Notes: a model not told the origin generated them from the letters alone. Shown: positions 46,744 through 55,695, counted from the first letter of the stretch. The stretch is DNA of 64,000 bases from an uncultured Acidobacteriota bacterium (GCA_903832055.1 CAILAC010000017.1:1-64000), one strand, 5' to 3'. Made by a program: numbers and translations.

Positions 46744-47077
46744 TTTTTTGGGGAATCGATACTGAAATTGCAACTGGATTGGCGATGAAAGAAACCCGAC
46801 CGGTACGGGCCAGTGTGAGGTCTGACCAGGCTTGCGACAGATGATTTCCGCAAGGGAATCGATGTTGAAGGCTGGTGGCCACCAGGTGTGCCGGTCGAGT
46901 TTTGACGCTTTATAGCTTCGTTGTTTCCGAACCCCGTCTGCAAAAAAGTGCAGGGCGCAAAGCGGCATTCCGCTTCACGCCCAATTGGTGAACCTGTTTC
47001 AGGATGTAAGGCTGGATGACCCCGGACTTCTCGGCCCGGAATCAAGAAATGATTCGAGGCTGCATGCCGGGCCATGT
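46744..47077. other. Gene-free stretch between convergent genes
   Basis: 334 bp between the cytochrome and the TPR gene stops. No gene seen. It contains a perfect 14-bp palindrome, CTGGTGGCCACCAG (46872-46885). No stem followed by a T-tract was found near either stop. Confidence 0.5.
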
Positions 47078-47731
47078 TCAGGGCTTGACCGCATCATTTT
47101 TCCTGGCCTCGGCCATCATCTGCTGCACATTGGCTTTGCCGGCGTAGTTTGGATTGGCCGCGAGTAGTTTTTCCCAATCTGCGATCGCGCCGGCGCTATC
47201 CGACTTCCCTTTCCACTTCACCAATCCGAGGTTGAACAGGGTATTTGGATTGTTGGGTTCGTAGGAAAGCGCCTTGTTGAACTCGGCAATCGCCGCATCC
47301 GCGTTGCCCGTATACCAATAAGCGGTTGCCATATCAGTGCGGACGGCAGCGTCTGAGGGCCGGGCCTTGAGAGCGCGCGCGTAAAAGTCGATGGCCACGG
47401 CGTATTGCTGTGCATCGTAATATACGTTGCCGACGCTGATGAGCATTTCTGGATTGGCAGGGTCTGACTTGAGCTTTTCAAGCTGGGGCGCGGCCTGCGC
47501 ATCTGCCATTGCCTTCAATTGAGCAGGATCAGGCGTCAAGGAAGCCGGGCTAGCCGCCGTTCCGCCCGAGGCCGAGACGTTTGTGACAGGAGCGGCGCTG
47601 GCCTCTGTCTGGCCCTGCAAGCCGCGGATGTACCTGCCGCCAACCAATCCAACCGCGAGACAAACTGCCGAGAGGACGAGGGTACGCGTTCTGGTCCATT
47701 GGAAGGTAGAGAGACTCTTTTTGTCTGTCAT
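47078..47731 (-). CDS. Membrane-anchored TPR protein (NrfG/CcmI-like), paralogue 2
   Basis: A 217-residue protein with an N-terminal membrane anchor (TLVLSAVCLAVGLVGGRYI), a linker, and about three TPR units (PEMLISVGNVYYDAQQYAVAIDFYARAL; AAVRTDMATAYWYTGNADAAIAEFNKAL; PNTLFNLGLVKWKGKSDSAGAIADWEKLL). The layout resembles NrfG or the C-terminal part of CcmI, which hold apocytochromes for heme ligation. That fits the cytochrome cluster, but the similarity is of architecture only. Its start overlaps the upstream paralogue by ATGA. Confidence 0.82.
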   Translation of the reverse strand: MTDKKSLSTFQWTRTRTLVLSAVCLAVGLVGGRYIRGLQGQTEASAAPVTNVSASGGTAASPASLTPDPAQLKAMADAQAAPQLEKLKSDPANPEMLISVGNVYYDAQQYAVAIDFYARALKARPSDAAVRTDMATAYWYTGNADAAIAEFNKALSYEPNNPNTLFNLGLVKWKGKSDSAGAIADWEKLLAANPNYAGKANVQQMMAEARKNDAVKP

Positions 47732-48426
47732 TGCTTTCTGGCTCCTTCAATCCCGCTCTGATCGCCCTGCGTGGTGAGCAAATCTGCTATCAACTTGAGG
47801 ACAGTAGCCTTGCGGTCTGGGCTCAATTGAGGATTCAGCTTCAACAGCTTCTGCCATGCAGCCAGAGCGCCTTTTCCGTCTCCCTTGCCCTGCAGCTTGA
47901 TCATGCCGAGGTCGAAGAGTGAGTTGGCGTCCTTTGGGTCGTAGGTCAACGCCTGGTTCAACTGGGCAATGGCACCATCAACATCGCCGTCACGGTAGAG
48001 GCTGGAGGCCAATTTCGTGCGAACAGCGACATTCTTGGGATCGGCATCCGCCGCTTTCCTGTAATAGGTAGCGGCTTCTTTGAACTGGTGAGAGGTGTGG
48101 TAGACCGCTCCTACCTGCACAAGCAGGGCGCTGTTGCTTGGATCGCTCTTCAATTTTTCGAGAAGCGGCGCAGCCTGCTTGTCTGCCATCTGCCTCATAG
48201 CCTGCAGGGTCGGCATGTGCCCTTCGCCCATGGGGCCGTGGGGCGAAGCGGCCTTAGCCGCCGACTGGGGCGGAGGAGCGAGGGTTTGCGATGGTGATGA
48301 TTGCGATGCCGGAAGCAGGTAACCGATCGCCAGTCCCGCCCCCAGGCAGATGACCGCAATCCCGTATACCTGCATCGTCCGCAAGGATGGGATTGCAGCC
48401 GATGCCGCATTTGGCTCGTTTGCCAT
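47728..48426 (-). CDS. Membrane-anchored TPR protein (NrfG/CcmI-like), paralogue 1
   Basis: A 232-residue paralogue of the next gene: an anchor (YGIAVICLGAGLAIGYLLP), the shared segment MRQMADKQAAPLLEKLKSDPSNSALLVQVGAVY, then three TPR units (HQFKEAATYYRKAADADP, VDGAIAQLNQALTYDP, GKGALAAWQKLLKLNP). The ATG at 48426 is preceded by GGGGAG. It diverges from the tetraheme cytochrome gene. Role in cytochrome assembly is inferred from architecture and place. Confidence 0.82.
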   Translation of the reverse strand: MANEPNAASAAIPSLRTMQVYGIAVICLGAGLAIGYLLPASQSSPSQTLAPPPQSAAKAASPHGPMGEGHMPTLQAMRQMADKQAAPLLEKLKSDPSNSALLVQVGAVYHTSHQFKEAATYYRKAADADPKNVAVRTKLASSLYRDGDVDGAIAQLNQALTYDPKDANSLFDLGMIKLQGKGDGKGALAAWQKLLKLNPQLSPDRKATVLKLIADLLTTQGDQSGIEGARKQ

Positions 48427-48577
48427 GCCGTTTTCTCCCCAGTACAGATTATTCAGAGCGCCAGCCGCCGGGCACCGACATTTCCCGGCGGCAGAGAGGA
48501 CTCTTCGCCCCGCCTGATCGCTCATTCACTTCCAAACTGAACAAGAACAGAAGAACACTCCGGGAGTCGAGGGTACT

Positions 48578-48591
48578 ATGACGGCGGTCAC
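48578..48591. promoter_or_regulatory. CRP/FNR-type palindrome 1
   Basis: ATGAC-GGCG-GTCAC: arms match in 4 of 5 positions with a 4-bp spacer, the geometry of FNR-family sites. It lies between the divergent TPR and cytochrome genes. Confidence 0.5.
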
Positions 48592-48634
48592 AAGATCATC
48601 ATTCATATGGAGAATCTATATCGAAGGAGGGAAC

Positions 48635-48648
48635 GTGACGCCAGTCAC
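48635..48648. promoter_or_regulatory. CRP/FNR-type palindrome 2
   Basis: GTGAC-GCCA-GTCAC: a perfect 5-bp inverted repeat with a 4-bp spacer. It is a second copy of the site 57 bp to the left and lies 121 bp before the cytochrome start. Confidence 0.55.
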
Positions 48649-48768
48649 ATTAAAAATCCCCCAACGGAACTATTCTCACCCTGACGACCGGTGGCGGTTA
48701 AGGGAAGCATTGAGACCGCCAGCTTGTTAACAACCAAACGCGAATGCGTTCTTAGGGGGCTTAATACC

Positions 48769-49647
48769 ATGAAACGAACTTTACTTGTAATGCTCTTGAT
48801 GTTGGCGGCCGCCAGTTTTGCGGCTGCTCAGATTAGCACGCCGTCGACTGACGTCCTGGGTGCTCACCTTAACTATGGCCGTGGATGTACGGCCTGTCAT
48901 GCACCTCACAGTGGTGCTTACGGCAACGGCAACGCCAAAACTGCCGATGCCACCTCTGGCAACATCGCTCTCTGGGGCGAGGACGTAAGCAGCCTTTACG
49001 GGAAGACAATCATCTCGGGTCAAAGCGAGCATGGATCGGTCACCGAAGTTCTGCCTTCTTCAACGACTGCCGGAACCCCGGACGTTGCCGGTTTGCTCAT
49101 GTGCCTAAGCTGCCACGATGGCAACTACGCCACGGGCGCGATGATGAAGAACAAGGTCTACGAGACCTTGCCTGCAACGTATGGAACGTTGAACGACGTT
49201 CCCACCCTGCTTGGCAACGACGGCAGCACGGTTGGCAACTACCTCAACGATCACCCCGTAGGCCTGACTGCTGTTATGGGCTGCGGTGGACCGTATGACT
49301 GGGATTGCACGATCAGCGCAACCGGTGCGGTGCAGATGACAGGCACGAATTCTTCAAAGTTTGTGACCAACTACGGCTTTTTTGTCAGGCCTGCTGCGTA
49401 TAACAACACCCCAGTTGTGATGTGCACTACCTGCCACAACCAGCATTTGATGAACGTTGTGAACGTCACCACCGGTCCGAAGTCAGGGTTGCCGAGCGGA
49501 ACGTATGCAACGATGTTCTTCATTCGCGCTCCTTATAACCCAGCCAGCGGTACCGCCGGAAGCAACCAGACGGCGCAATTCTGCCGCCAGTGCCACGGTG
49601 GCGAAGCCAACGAAATGTCCGGCAGCACCGCAGTCACAGTTTTCTAA
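48769..49647 (+). CDS. Tetraheme c-type cytochrome, secreted
   Basis: A 292-residue protein with a signal peptide (LLVMLLMLAAASFAAAQ) and four CxxCH sites: CTACH (residues 40-44, followed by APHSG), CLSCH, CTTCH (followed by NQH) and CRQCH. The CHAPH and CHNQH forms belong to the doubled-CXXCH type of multiheme cytochrome, in which a nearby His ligates a heme. Spacing between sites is long, so the protein also has sizeable loops. ATG 48769 follows the leader by an AGGGGG sequence. It is the first gene of the rightward cluster and ends in a clear terminator. Confidence 0.92.
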   Translation: MKRTLLVMLLMLAAASFAAAQISTPSTDVLGAHLNYGRGCTACHAPHSGAYGNGNAKTADATSGNIALWGEDVSSLYGKTIISGQSEHGSVTEVLPSSTTAGTPDVAGLLMCLSCHDGNYATGAMMKNKVYETLPATYGTLNDVPTLLGNDGSTVGNYLNDHPVGLTAVMGCGGPYDWDCTISATGAVQMTGTNSSKFVTNYGFFVRPAAYNNTPVVMCTTCHNQHLMNVVNVTTGPKSGLPSGTYATMFFIRAPYNPASGTAGSNQTAQFCRQCHGGEANEMSGSTAVTVF

Positions 49648-49664
49648 TAGGTCATTACATCCGG

Positions 49665-49698
49665 GGAGGGGGTGCACTTTCCCCCTCCTTCTTTTTTT
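49665..49698 (+). terminator. Rho-independent terminator after tetraheme cytochrome
   Basis: GGAGGGGG (49665-49672) pairs with CCCCCTCC (49681-49688); the loop is TGCACTTT and a run of seven T (49692-49698) follows. The conduit genes downstream would need read-through or their own promoter. Confidence 0.85.
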
Positions 49699-49719
49699 CC
49701 CAAACTGGGGGTCAATCAA

Positions 49720-50748
49720 ATGAAGTGCAAAAGCTCACTTTTCTTTTTTCTGCTGATGAGCGTCGCTGTTTCTGGAGCCCAGGTATCTTCCCACGCACCG
49801 ACAGTATTTCCAAAAGCACCTGCTCAGAATGCAGCTAAACCTTCGCCCGCCCTGGGAGACAAGCCGGTTGCGCGCGTGAACAGTTCAGTTCTCACCGACG
49901 CGGATCTGGTTCGGGAAGAGTATGCAATCTTTCCGTACGCGAAGCAGCACAATGGGATTCCAAAGGACCTGGAAAAGCAGATTCGCGATGGCGCCCTCAA
50001 GATGATCATCTTCGAGGAACTGGTTTACCAGGAAGCGCTGCGCGGGAAGATGACAGTACCTGCACTGAAATTACAGCGTGCAGAAGCCGATTTTCGCAAG
50101 CAATTCTCTTCACCGGCGCAGTTCAGCGCGTTCCTGCAGAGCGACTTTCACGGATCCCGGCAACTGTTGCAGGAGAAGATCCGCCGCTCACTGTTGATTG
50201 AAGCCTTCTTGAAGGTTGCGGTTGAGGACAAGAGCGTCGTAACGCCAGCGGAAATCAGGGCCTACTACGACAAGAATGCCGCCCGCTTCCGTCATCCTGA
50301 GATGTTTACGTTCCAGACAATTTCGGTTCTGCCTCCGGCAAATGCGACGGCTGCGCAGTTGAAAGAAGGCCGGACGCGCGCCGAAGCAGCGCTTCGACAG
50401 GCGAAGGCGACCAAGACCTCCGAGGAGTTTGGGATGCTTGCGGAGAAGAGCTCTGACGACGACTACCGCGTAATGATGGGCCAGCACAAGCCGGTGGCCG
50501 CTGAAGAACTGGCACCGCAGGTCGTGAAGGCGCTGCTTGCCATGCATCCGAATGAGGTGAGCGATCTCATTCAAATTGAGCAGGCTTATACCATCGTGCG
50601 GCTGCAGGCACACACGCCGGCAGGGCAGACAAAGTTTGAAGAAGTGAAGTTGCAGCTGCAAAAGGAATTGAGGGAATCAAGGATTAACCAAACCCGGGCC
50701 GCGCTGGACCAGAAACTGCGACAGAACGCAAAGATCGAAGAGATGTGA
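49720..50748 (+). CDS. SurA/PpiC-type periplasmic peptidyl-prolyl isomerase
   Basis: A 342-residue exported foldase. A signal peptide (SLFFFLLMSVAVSGAQ) precedes a SurA_N-like helical domain (about 70-180, KPVARVNSSVLTDADLVREEY; KMIIFEELVYQEAL) and a parvulin domain (about 200-310, EIRAYYDKNAARFRHPEMFTFQTISV; APQVVKALLAMHPNEVSDLIQ; AYTIVRLQAHT). The C-terminal helix completes the chaperone part. It precedes the outer-membrane barrel, so the natural reading is help in barrel or cytochrome folding. ATG 49720 lies after the terminator; an ATG at 49672 would fall inside the hairpin. Confidence 0.9.
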   Translation: MKCKSSLFFFLLMSVAVSGAQVSSHAPTVFPKAPAQNAAKPSPALGDKPVARVNSSVLTDADLVREEYAIFPYAKQHNGIPKDLEKQIRDGALKMIIFEELVYQEALRGKMTVPALKLQRAEADFRKQFSSPAQFSAFLQSDFHGSRQLLQEKIRRSLLIEAFLKVAVEDKSVVTPAEIRAYYDKNAARFRHPEMFTFQTISVLPPANATAAQLKEGRTRAEAALRQAKATKTSEEFGMLAEKSSDDDYRVMMGQHKPVAAEELAPQVVKALLAMHPNEVSDLIQIEQAYTIVRLQAHTPAGQTKFEEVKLQLQKELRESRINQTRAALDQKLRQNAKIEEM

Positions 50749-50870
50749 CAGGCGGTTAAAGAAACCAGGGAGAAGAACTGAGCCCAGGGATGGGCACCTG
50801 ACTTCTGAAAGCCCTTCGGGACCGCGCAGGCGGAATCCGAAACGAATGATCTTAAAGGTAGCGTTCAGTG

Positions 50871-52700
50871 ATGGCATCGACCCCAATTTCGTGGATTGCC
50901 AAGGCATTCTTGCTGATGCTGGCAGTCCCAGTGACTGCACAGATTCGGTTGGGCGAAACCAGCTCAAGCGCGTCTGGCTCGATTTCCACTGGATATACGG
51001 CAAATTTTGGGAATATGACCGGATCATCCCACGGATGGACGATGGGAGGCGCAGCTACTCTGACGGGGTCTTTCCACAGTCCAAACTTCCTCTCATATAA
51101 CGTGTCGCCTTACTTGAACCAGTCGCGCGCCAACTCCAATTTTCAGTCCACATCGAACGCGAGTGGTATCAATGCGAGCGTCAACATCTTTGCGGGCAGC
51201 AAATTTCCTGGGTCGATCAACTATTCCCGTGCCTACAACAGCGAGGGCAATTACGCAGTTCCGGGACTGGCCAACTATGTGACCCACGGGAACAGCGATA
51301 CGTTTGGCATCAACTGGAGCGAAAATCTGCCGGATGCACCGAGTTTTTCAGCCGGCTTTCAGAGCGGAAGCAGCCAGTATTCGGTCTATGGCTCAGGCAA
51401 CAACGGCAAGAACTCGTTTCATTCGCTCAATCTGCATTCGGGTTACAGGTGGTCTGGTTTCAACATGGGCGCCTACTATACAAACGGCGCGGGCAACTCC
51501 CGGATTCCGCCAGTGGTCGCCGGATCGACACTGGAAATCCACTCAGACAATAACGCCTATGGATTAAATCTCTCGCACCTTCTGCCGCTGAGGGGTTCGT
51601 TCTCTTCAGGAGTCAACCGATCGACCTGGAAGACTGACTACCTTGGCGCGAGCTCCAATGGAACGATTGATACCGTGACGGCAAACGCGGGGGTTCATCC
51701 GACAAACAGGGTGTCTCTGACAGCGACTGCGAGCTACACTGACAACCTGGCGGGCGAGATCATCCAGTCGGTGATTGCGGCCGGCGGGGTGGTCAATGAG
51801 CTGAACACGAATCAATCGTCAAATTCGCTGGACCTGATGGCGATTGCAACCTTTACGCCTCAAGCGAATCTGCAGGCTTCGACCTATTTTGAGCGGCGCA
51901 CACAGACTTTTCTGGGGCAGAGTTATGGCGTGAAATCCTTTGGAGGAAACGCCACCTATGCGCGCACGATTTTGAATGGAACGCTCAATTCTTCGGCGGG
52001 CATAAGCGCCAACTCGGCAGAGCAGAACGGTACGGACACCATTGGCTTTTCAGCAACCGAGAATTATTCCAACCAGGTACTGGGGTGGCACGTGAATGAG
52101 TCTTTCAGCTACGCCCAAAACGTGCAGACTCTTCTCGTGACGTACATGAACTCGTTCTATTTTTATTCAGGGAACGTCCGGCGCAACTGGGGCATGTTCA
52201 ACATGAGCCTTGGCGCTGGCGGTTCGAGAACGGCGCTCACCAACCAGGCCGGCATCTCGAACAGCAGCCAGACGTATAGCGTCGGCCTGGGGTACGGTAA
52301 ATGGCTCACGAGTTCAGGCAACTACTCCAAATCAGACGGACAGGCACTGATTACGGGAACCGGCCTGGTTGGCGTGCCGGTGCCGTCGCCCATTTTGCCC
52401 TCGGACCTGGTGAGCCTCTTTGGCGGGGAGAGCTATTCTTTTGGCGTTTCAAGCACGCCTCTCAGAAAGCTGATCATTGCGGGCAGCTATGCAAAATCGA
52501 CGAGCAACACCTTGAGCAACGGAATTTCATCGGCAAACAAGAACAGTCAGTACAACGCGCTGATTCAGTACCGGCTTCGCAAGCTGAACATCGTCAGCGG
52601 ATATGCACGGATGGAACAGGGATTCGGCATCACCACCTCAAAGCCTGAAATCATTTCTTCGTATTACATGGGGTTGTCACGTTGGTTCAACTTTTTCTAA
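50871..52700 (+). CDS. Outer-membrane beta-barrel protein, candidate conduit porin
   Basis: A 609-residue protein with a signal peptide (ISWIAKAFLLMLAVPVTAQ). The mature chain lacks Cys and consists of alternating polar/hydrophobic segments rich in Ser, Asn, Gly, Thr and Tyr, as in transmembrane beta strands (for example FNMGAYYTNGAG, ASTYFERRTQTF, QTYSVGLGYGKW). It ends in YYMGLSRWFNFF, an aromatic beta-signal for the BAM machinery. Its position among multiheme cytochrome genes suggests the porin of a porin-cytochrome complex like OmbB or MtrB. I see no close similarity to those by eye, but such porins diverge widely. A GTG at 50868 is an alternative start. Confidence 0.85.
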   Translation: MASTPISWIAKAFLLMLAVPVTAQIRLGETSSSASGSISTGYTANFGNMTGSSHGWTMGGAATLTGSFHSPNFLSYNVSPYLNQSRANSNFQSTSNASGINASVNIFAGSKFPGSINYSRAYNSEGNYAVPGLANYVTHGNSDTFGINWSENLPDAPSFSAGFQSGSSQYSVYGSGNNGKNSFHSLNLHSGYRWSGFNMGAYYTNGAGNSRIPPVVAGSTLEIHSDNNAYGLNLSHLLPLRGSFSSGVNRSTWKTDYLGASSNGTIDTVTANAGVHPTNRVSLTATASYTDNLAGEIIQSVIAAGGVVNELNTNQSSNSLDLMAIATFTPQANLQASTYFERRTQTFLGQSYGVKSFGGNATYARTILNGTLNSSAGISANSAEQNGTDTIGFSATENYSNQVLGWHVNESFSYAQNVQTLLVTYMNSFYFYSGNVRRNWGMFNMSLGAGGSRTALTNQAGISNSSQTYSVGLGYGKWLTSSGNYSKSDGQALITGTGLVGVPVPSPILPSDLVSLFGGESYSFGVSSTPLRKLIIAGSYAKSTSNTLSNGISSANKNSQYNALIQYRLRKLNIVSGYARMEQGFGITTSKPEIISSYYMGLSRWFNFF

Positions 52701-53806
52701 TTCGGTTCCGTGGCAAGGCAGGACGGAGAACGGTCAAGTCAGCATCCATTTTGCTGGCCTGTCTGGCGATGCTGCCGGCCCTGTTTGCGGCGTCGCCCAA
52801 AGCAAAGACGGCAACTGCGTCTGAGCTCTGGGAGATGTCGCTTGACGGTGGCCGCAGGCTGACATGGGAGCACAGCTTCCAGTCAGAAGCTGAAGTGAAG
52901 CCGAATCGGAGTTTTTGGAACAAACTGGTGGATGTGGTTGCGGGTGCTCCGGATTACCGCTTTCTGGTGCGCCCTTACAGCGTCACGACAGATTCGCGCG
53001 GTCGTGTGATTGTGACCGACCCGGGTGCCTCGGGAGTGCATGTCTTTGACTTTGCGCTGCATAAGTACAAGTTCATCGAGCGCAGGGAGAAGAGCAAAGA
53101 CGCTATGTTGACCCCGCAGTGCGTGGCGGTCGACGCCCAGGACAACATCTACGTAACCGACTCGGACGCCGGGAAGATCTTTGTTTTTGAACCAGGCGGA
53201 AAGTATGTGCGGGCGATCGGCAGTCTGAAGGGGGGGGAGGGCTACTTCAAACGGCCGACGGGAATCGCGGTGGACTCGGCAGAGCAGCGGATTTATGTGA
53301 CAGATACGCTGCGAGACAAGGTATTCATCCTCGATATGCAGGGCAACATTTTGAAGACCGTTGGGGGAACCGGGGAGGCCGAAGGCGAATTCAATCTGCC
53401 GACCGAACTGCGGTTGAGGGGGACGAATCTTTACGTGGTCGACGCAATGAACTTCCGTGTGCAGGTGTTTGACCTGGCCGGCAAGTTTGAATACGCCATT
53501 GGAAAGATCGGAGATGCCACTGGAGCAATGTTCAGACCAAAGGCTGTGAGCGTTGACTCAGAGGGCGATGTCTACGTTGTCGATGCCTTGTGGGGCGCTG
53601 TACAGGTCTTCAACCGCGAGGGCCAGTTGCTTTACTACTTTGGAACCAAGGGAACTCATGCGGGTGAGTTTCAATTACCGTCAGGACTTTTCATTGACCA
53701 CGATGATAAGGTTTTCGTCGTTGACTCATTCAACCGCCGGGTTCAGGTATTTCAATTTGTCGCCCGGAAGAGCGTAGGCAGTCCTGTTCGGGAGGCGTCA
53801 CGGTGA
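52682..53806 (+). CDS. Exported NHL-repeat beta-propeller protein 1
   Basis: A 374-residue protein starting at TTG 52682, which overlaps the barrel gene by 19 bp; the next Met falls inside the signal peptide (SASILLACLAMLPALFA). Six NHL repeats form a propeller: PYSVTTDSRGRVIVTDPGASGVHVFD, QCVAVDAQDNIYVTDSDAGKIFVFE, TGIAVDSAEQRIYVTDTLRDKVFILD, TELRLRGTNLYVVDAMNFRVQVFD, KAVSVDSEGDVYVVDALWGAVQVFN and SGLFIDHDDKVFVVDSFNRRVQVF. NHL propellers bind protein or nucleic acid; here they may hold conduit components together. Confidence 0.88.
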   Translation: MVQLFLIRFRGKAGRRTVKSASILLACLAMLPALFAASPKAKTATASELWEMSLDGGRRLTWEHSFQSEAEVKPNRSFWNKLVDVVAGAPDYRFLVRPYSVTTDSRGRVIVTDPGASGVHVFDFALHKYKFIERREKSKDAMLTPQCVAVDAQDNIYVTDSDAGKIFVFEPGGKYVRAIGSLKGGEGYFKRPTGIAVDSAEQRIYVTDTLRDKVFILDMQGNILKTVGGTGEAEGEFNLPTELRLRGTNLYVVDAMNFRVQVFDLAGKFEYAIGKIGDATGAMFRPKAVSVDSEGDVYVVDALWGAVQVFNREGQLLYYFGTKGTHAGEFQLPSGLFIDHDDKVFVVDSFNRRVQVFQFVARKSVGSPVREASR

Positions 53807-55695
53807 AAATCAGGAACCTGCTGCCAATATTGACGCTACTTCTGATGGGACCCATTTTGTCGGCGCAGATACCCGGCGATGCTCTGGGCGTGCACAGCCT
53901 TGGCCCGGGAAGCCCGTCGCATATCACCGGTGCCCGGCCAGACGCCTGCGCCTACTGTCATGCTCCTCATTCCGGATTAAATATGGGCCTCTGGAACCAA
54001 AGGCTGACGACGCAGATCTACAACATCTACAGCAGCAATACCGCAAAAAATGTCGGCAGCCAGCCGGTACTTGGGGCTGTCAGCAATCAATGCCTCAGCT
54101 GCCATGACGGTGCCGTCGCAGTCGGAGCCACGGTGGCATATGGCCAGGTGACGACGCACGGGTCGATGTCTGCCGTGGATGTTTTCGGCAGTAACATGCA
54201 GTCTTCGCACCCATTCAGCCTCGTTTTGCCACTGAAGGACAATATCGACCTTGCAGCCTCGCTGGTCTCGAGCGGGCTGACGGCGGATGCGACCGGCGCA
54301 GTGAAGTTGATCAAGGGCAATGTGGAGTGCACTTCGTGTCACAATCCACATATCCAGTCCAAGGATCTTATTTCGCAGAACTTCTTGGTGAAAGACAGTT
54401 CGAACGGTCAGCTTTGCCTGGCCTGCCATGACCCCAGCCGGACAATCGGCGGGCAGGTCAATCCGCTGGCCGATTGGACAACGAGCGCGCATGCACTTTC
54501 CGCGAGCAAGATTTCGCCCCAGGCTCTGCTTGGAAGCTACTCTACCGTTGCGGGAGATGCGTGCAATTCATGCCACGCGCCGCACAATGCAAGCGGCCCG
54601 GTGCGGCTGTTGCGCGGACAGAATGAGCAGGATTGCATTGCCTGCCACAATGGCGGTACGAATGTTTCCCCGATGCCTCCCTACGGAAACGTGTTTACTG
54701 AATACGCTTCGCCCAAGGTGGGACATCCATTCCCGGCCTCAACCAATCCTCATGATGCCGCGGAAGCCACGTTGCTGAACAACAATCGGCATGCGACCTG
54801 CGTGGATTGCCATAGCCCACATGGGTCTGAGCAGGTTGGGGTCTTCCCGCCGGCACCCCAGATTCGCATCTCGCAGAAGAATATTGCAGGCATCAATGCG
54901 AGTGACGGAACCAGCTTGCTCACGCCCGCGATCAATCAGTACGAGAACTGTCTGCGTTGCCATGGAACGAGTTCCGGCAAACAGGTACAGCCAATTTATG
55001 GGTATTTTCCAGTACGCGAGGTTTCGGCTGGAGATGCACTGAACCTGATTCCGCAGTTTGCTGTTTCGGCGACCTCAAGCCATCCAGTCATGCATACCAG
55101 AAGCAGTTCCCTCGCCCAGCCGAGTTTGCTGGCCAATATGTTGAACATTGACGGGATCACGCCGGGGCGCGCCATGGGGGTGCAGATTCTCTGCACAGAC
55201 TGCCACAACAGCGACGATAATCGCGAGTTTGGTGGTTCTGGCGCAAACGGGCCGCACGGCTCACGCTGGACTCACATTCTGGAGCGCCGTTATGAATTCA
55301 GCCAGGCGGTCGTTCCGGGGCAGGCGATTACGAATCTCAATCCTAATCCTGACCTCAGCGTGAACGGACCCTACGCATTGTGCGGCAAGTGCCATGATCT
55401 GGCCAACCAGATTGTGCAGAATACGAGCTGGACCAAACACGGCAGCCACATCAATGCAGGGCTCAGTTGCTCGACCTGTCATACCGGACACGGCATTGGA
55501 GCTACCAGCGGCACGATCAGCGGAGAGCGCCTGGTGAATTTTGACGTTAATGTTGTCGCGCCAAATGGGAATCTGCCCATCTCTTACAATCGCTCCACCA
55601 ACACATGCACCCTGACATGTCATCTGGTTGCACACAATCCTGACGGAACGATTTCGGCGGGCAGCCCGCGTGGGCGGATTGGGGTAAAGAAATGA
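53803..55695 (+). CDS. Multiheme c-type cytochrome, 11 CxxCH plus one CX3CH
   Basis: A 630-residue cytochrome with a signal peptide (LLPILTLLLMGPILSAQ, no lipobox Cys). Eleven CxxCH sites are visible in order: CAYCH, CLSCH, CTSCH, CLACH, CNSCH, CIACH, CVDCH, CLRCH, CTDCH, CGKCH and CSTCH. Several are of the CHxPH form of doubled-CXXCH proteins (CHAPHSG, CHNPHIQ, CHSPHGS). A twelfth possible site, CTLTCH at residues 602-607, has three residues between the Cys. The GTG start overlaps the NHL stop as GTGA and has GGGAGG upstream. Probably it faces or spans the outer membrane with the barrel as a sleeve. Confidence 0.93.
   Translation: MKIRNLLPILTLLLMGPILSAQIPGDALGVHSLGPGSPSHITGARPDACAYCHAPHSGLNMGLWNQRLTTQIYNIYSSNTAKNVGSQPVLGAVSNQCLSCHDGAVAVGATVAYGQVTTHGSMSAVDVFGSNMQSSHPFSLVLPLKDNIDLAASLVSSGLTADATGAVKLIKGNVECTSCHNPHIQSKDLISQNFLVKDSSNGQLCLACHDPSRTIGGQVNPLADWTTSAHALSASKISPQALLGSYSTVAGDACNSCHAPHNASGPVRLLRGQNEQDCIACHNGGTNVSPMPPYGNVFTEYASPKVGHPFPASTNPHDAAEATLLNNNRHATCVDCHSPHGSEQVGVFPPAPQIRISQKNIAGINASDGTSLLTPAINQYENCLRCHGTSSGKQVQPIYGYFPVREVSAGDALNLIPQFAVSATSSHPVMHTRSSSLAQPSLLANMLNIDGITPGRAMGVQILCTDCHNSDDNREFGGSGANGPHGSRWTHILERRYEFSQAVVPGQAITNLNPNPDLSVNGPYALCGKCHDLANQIVQNTSWTKHGSHINAGLSCSTCHTGHGIGATSGTISGERLVNFDVNVVAPNGNLPISYNRSTNTCTLTCHLVAHNPDGTISAGSPRGRIGVKK

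Larger units (their letters stand above)
48427..48768. other. Divergent control region of the cytochrome cluster
   Basis: 342 bp between the TPR genes and the tetraheme cytochrome, with no gene. It contains two CRP/FNR-shaped palindromes (listed separately), a TGGCGGT/ACCGCCA inverted repeat (48692-48698 and 48715-48721) that could form a hairpin in the leader, and the palindrome TTGTTAACAA (48724-48733). Confidence 0.6.
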
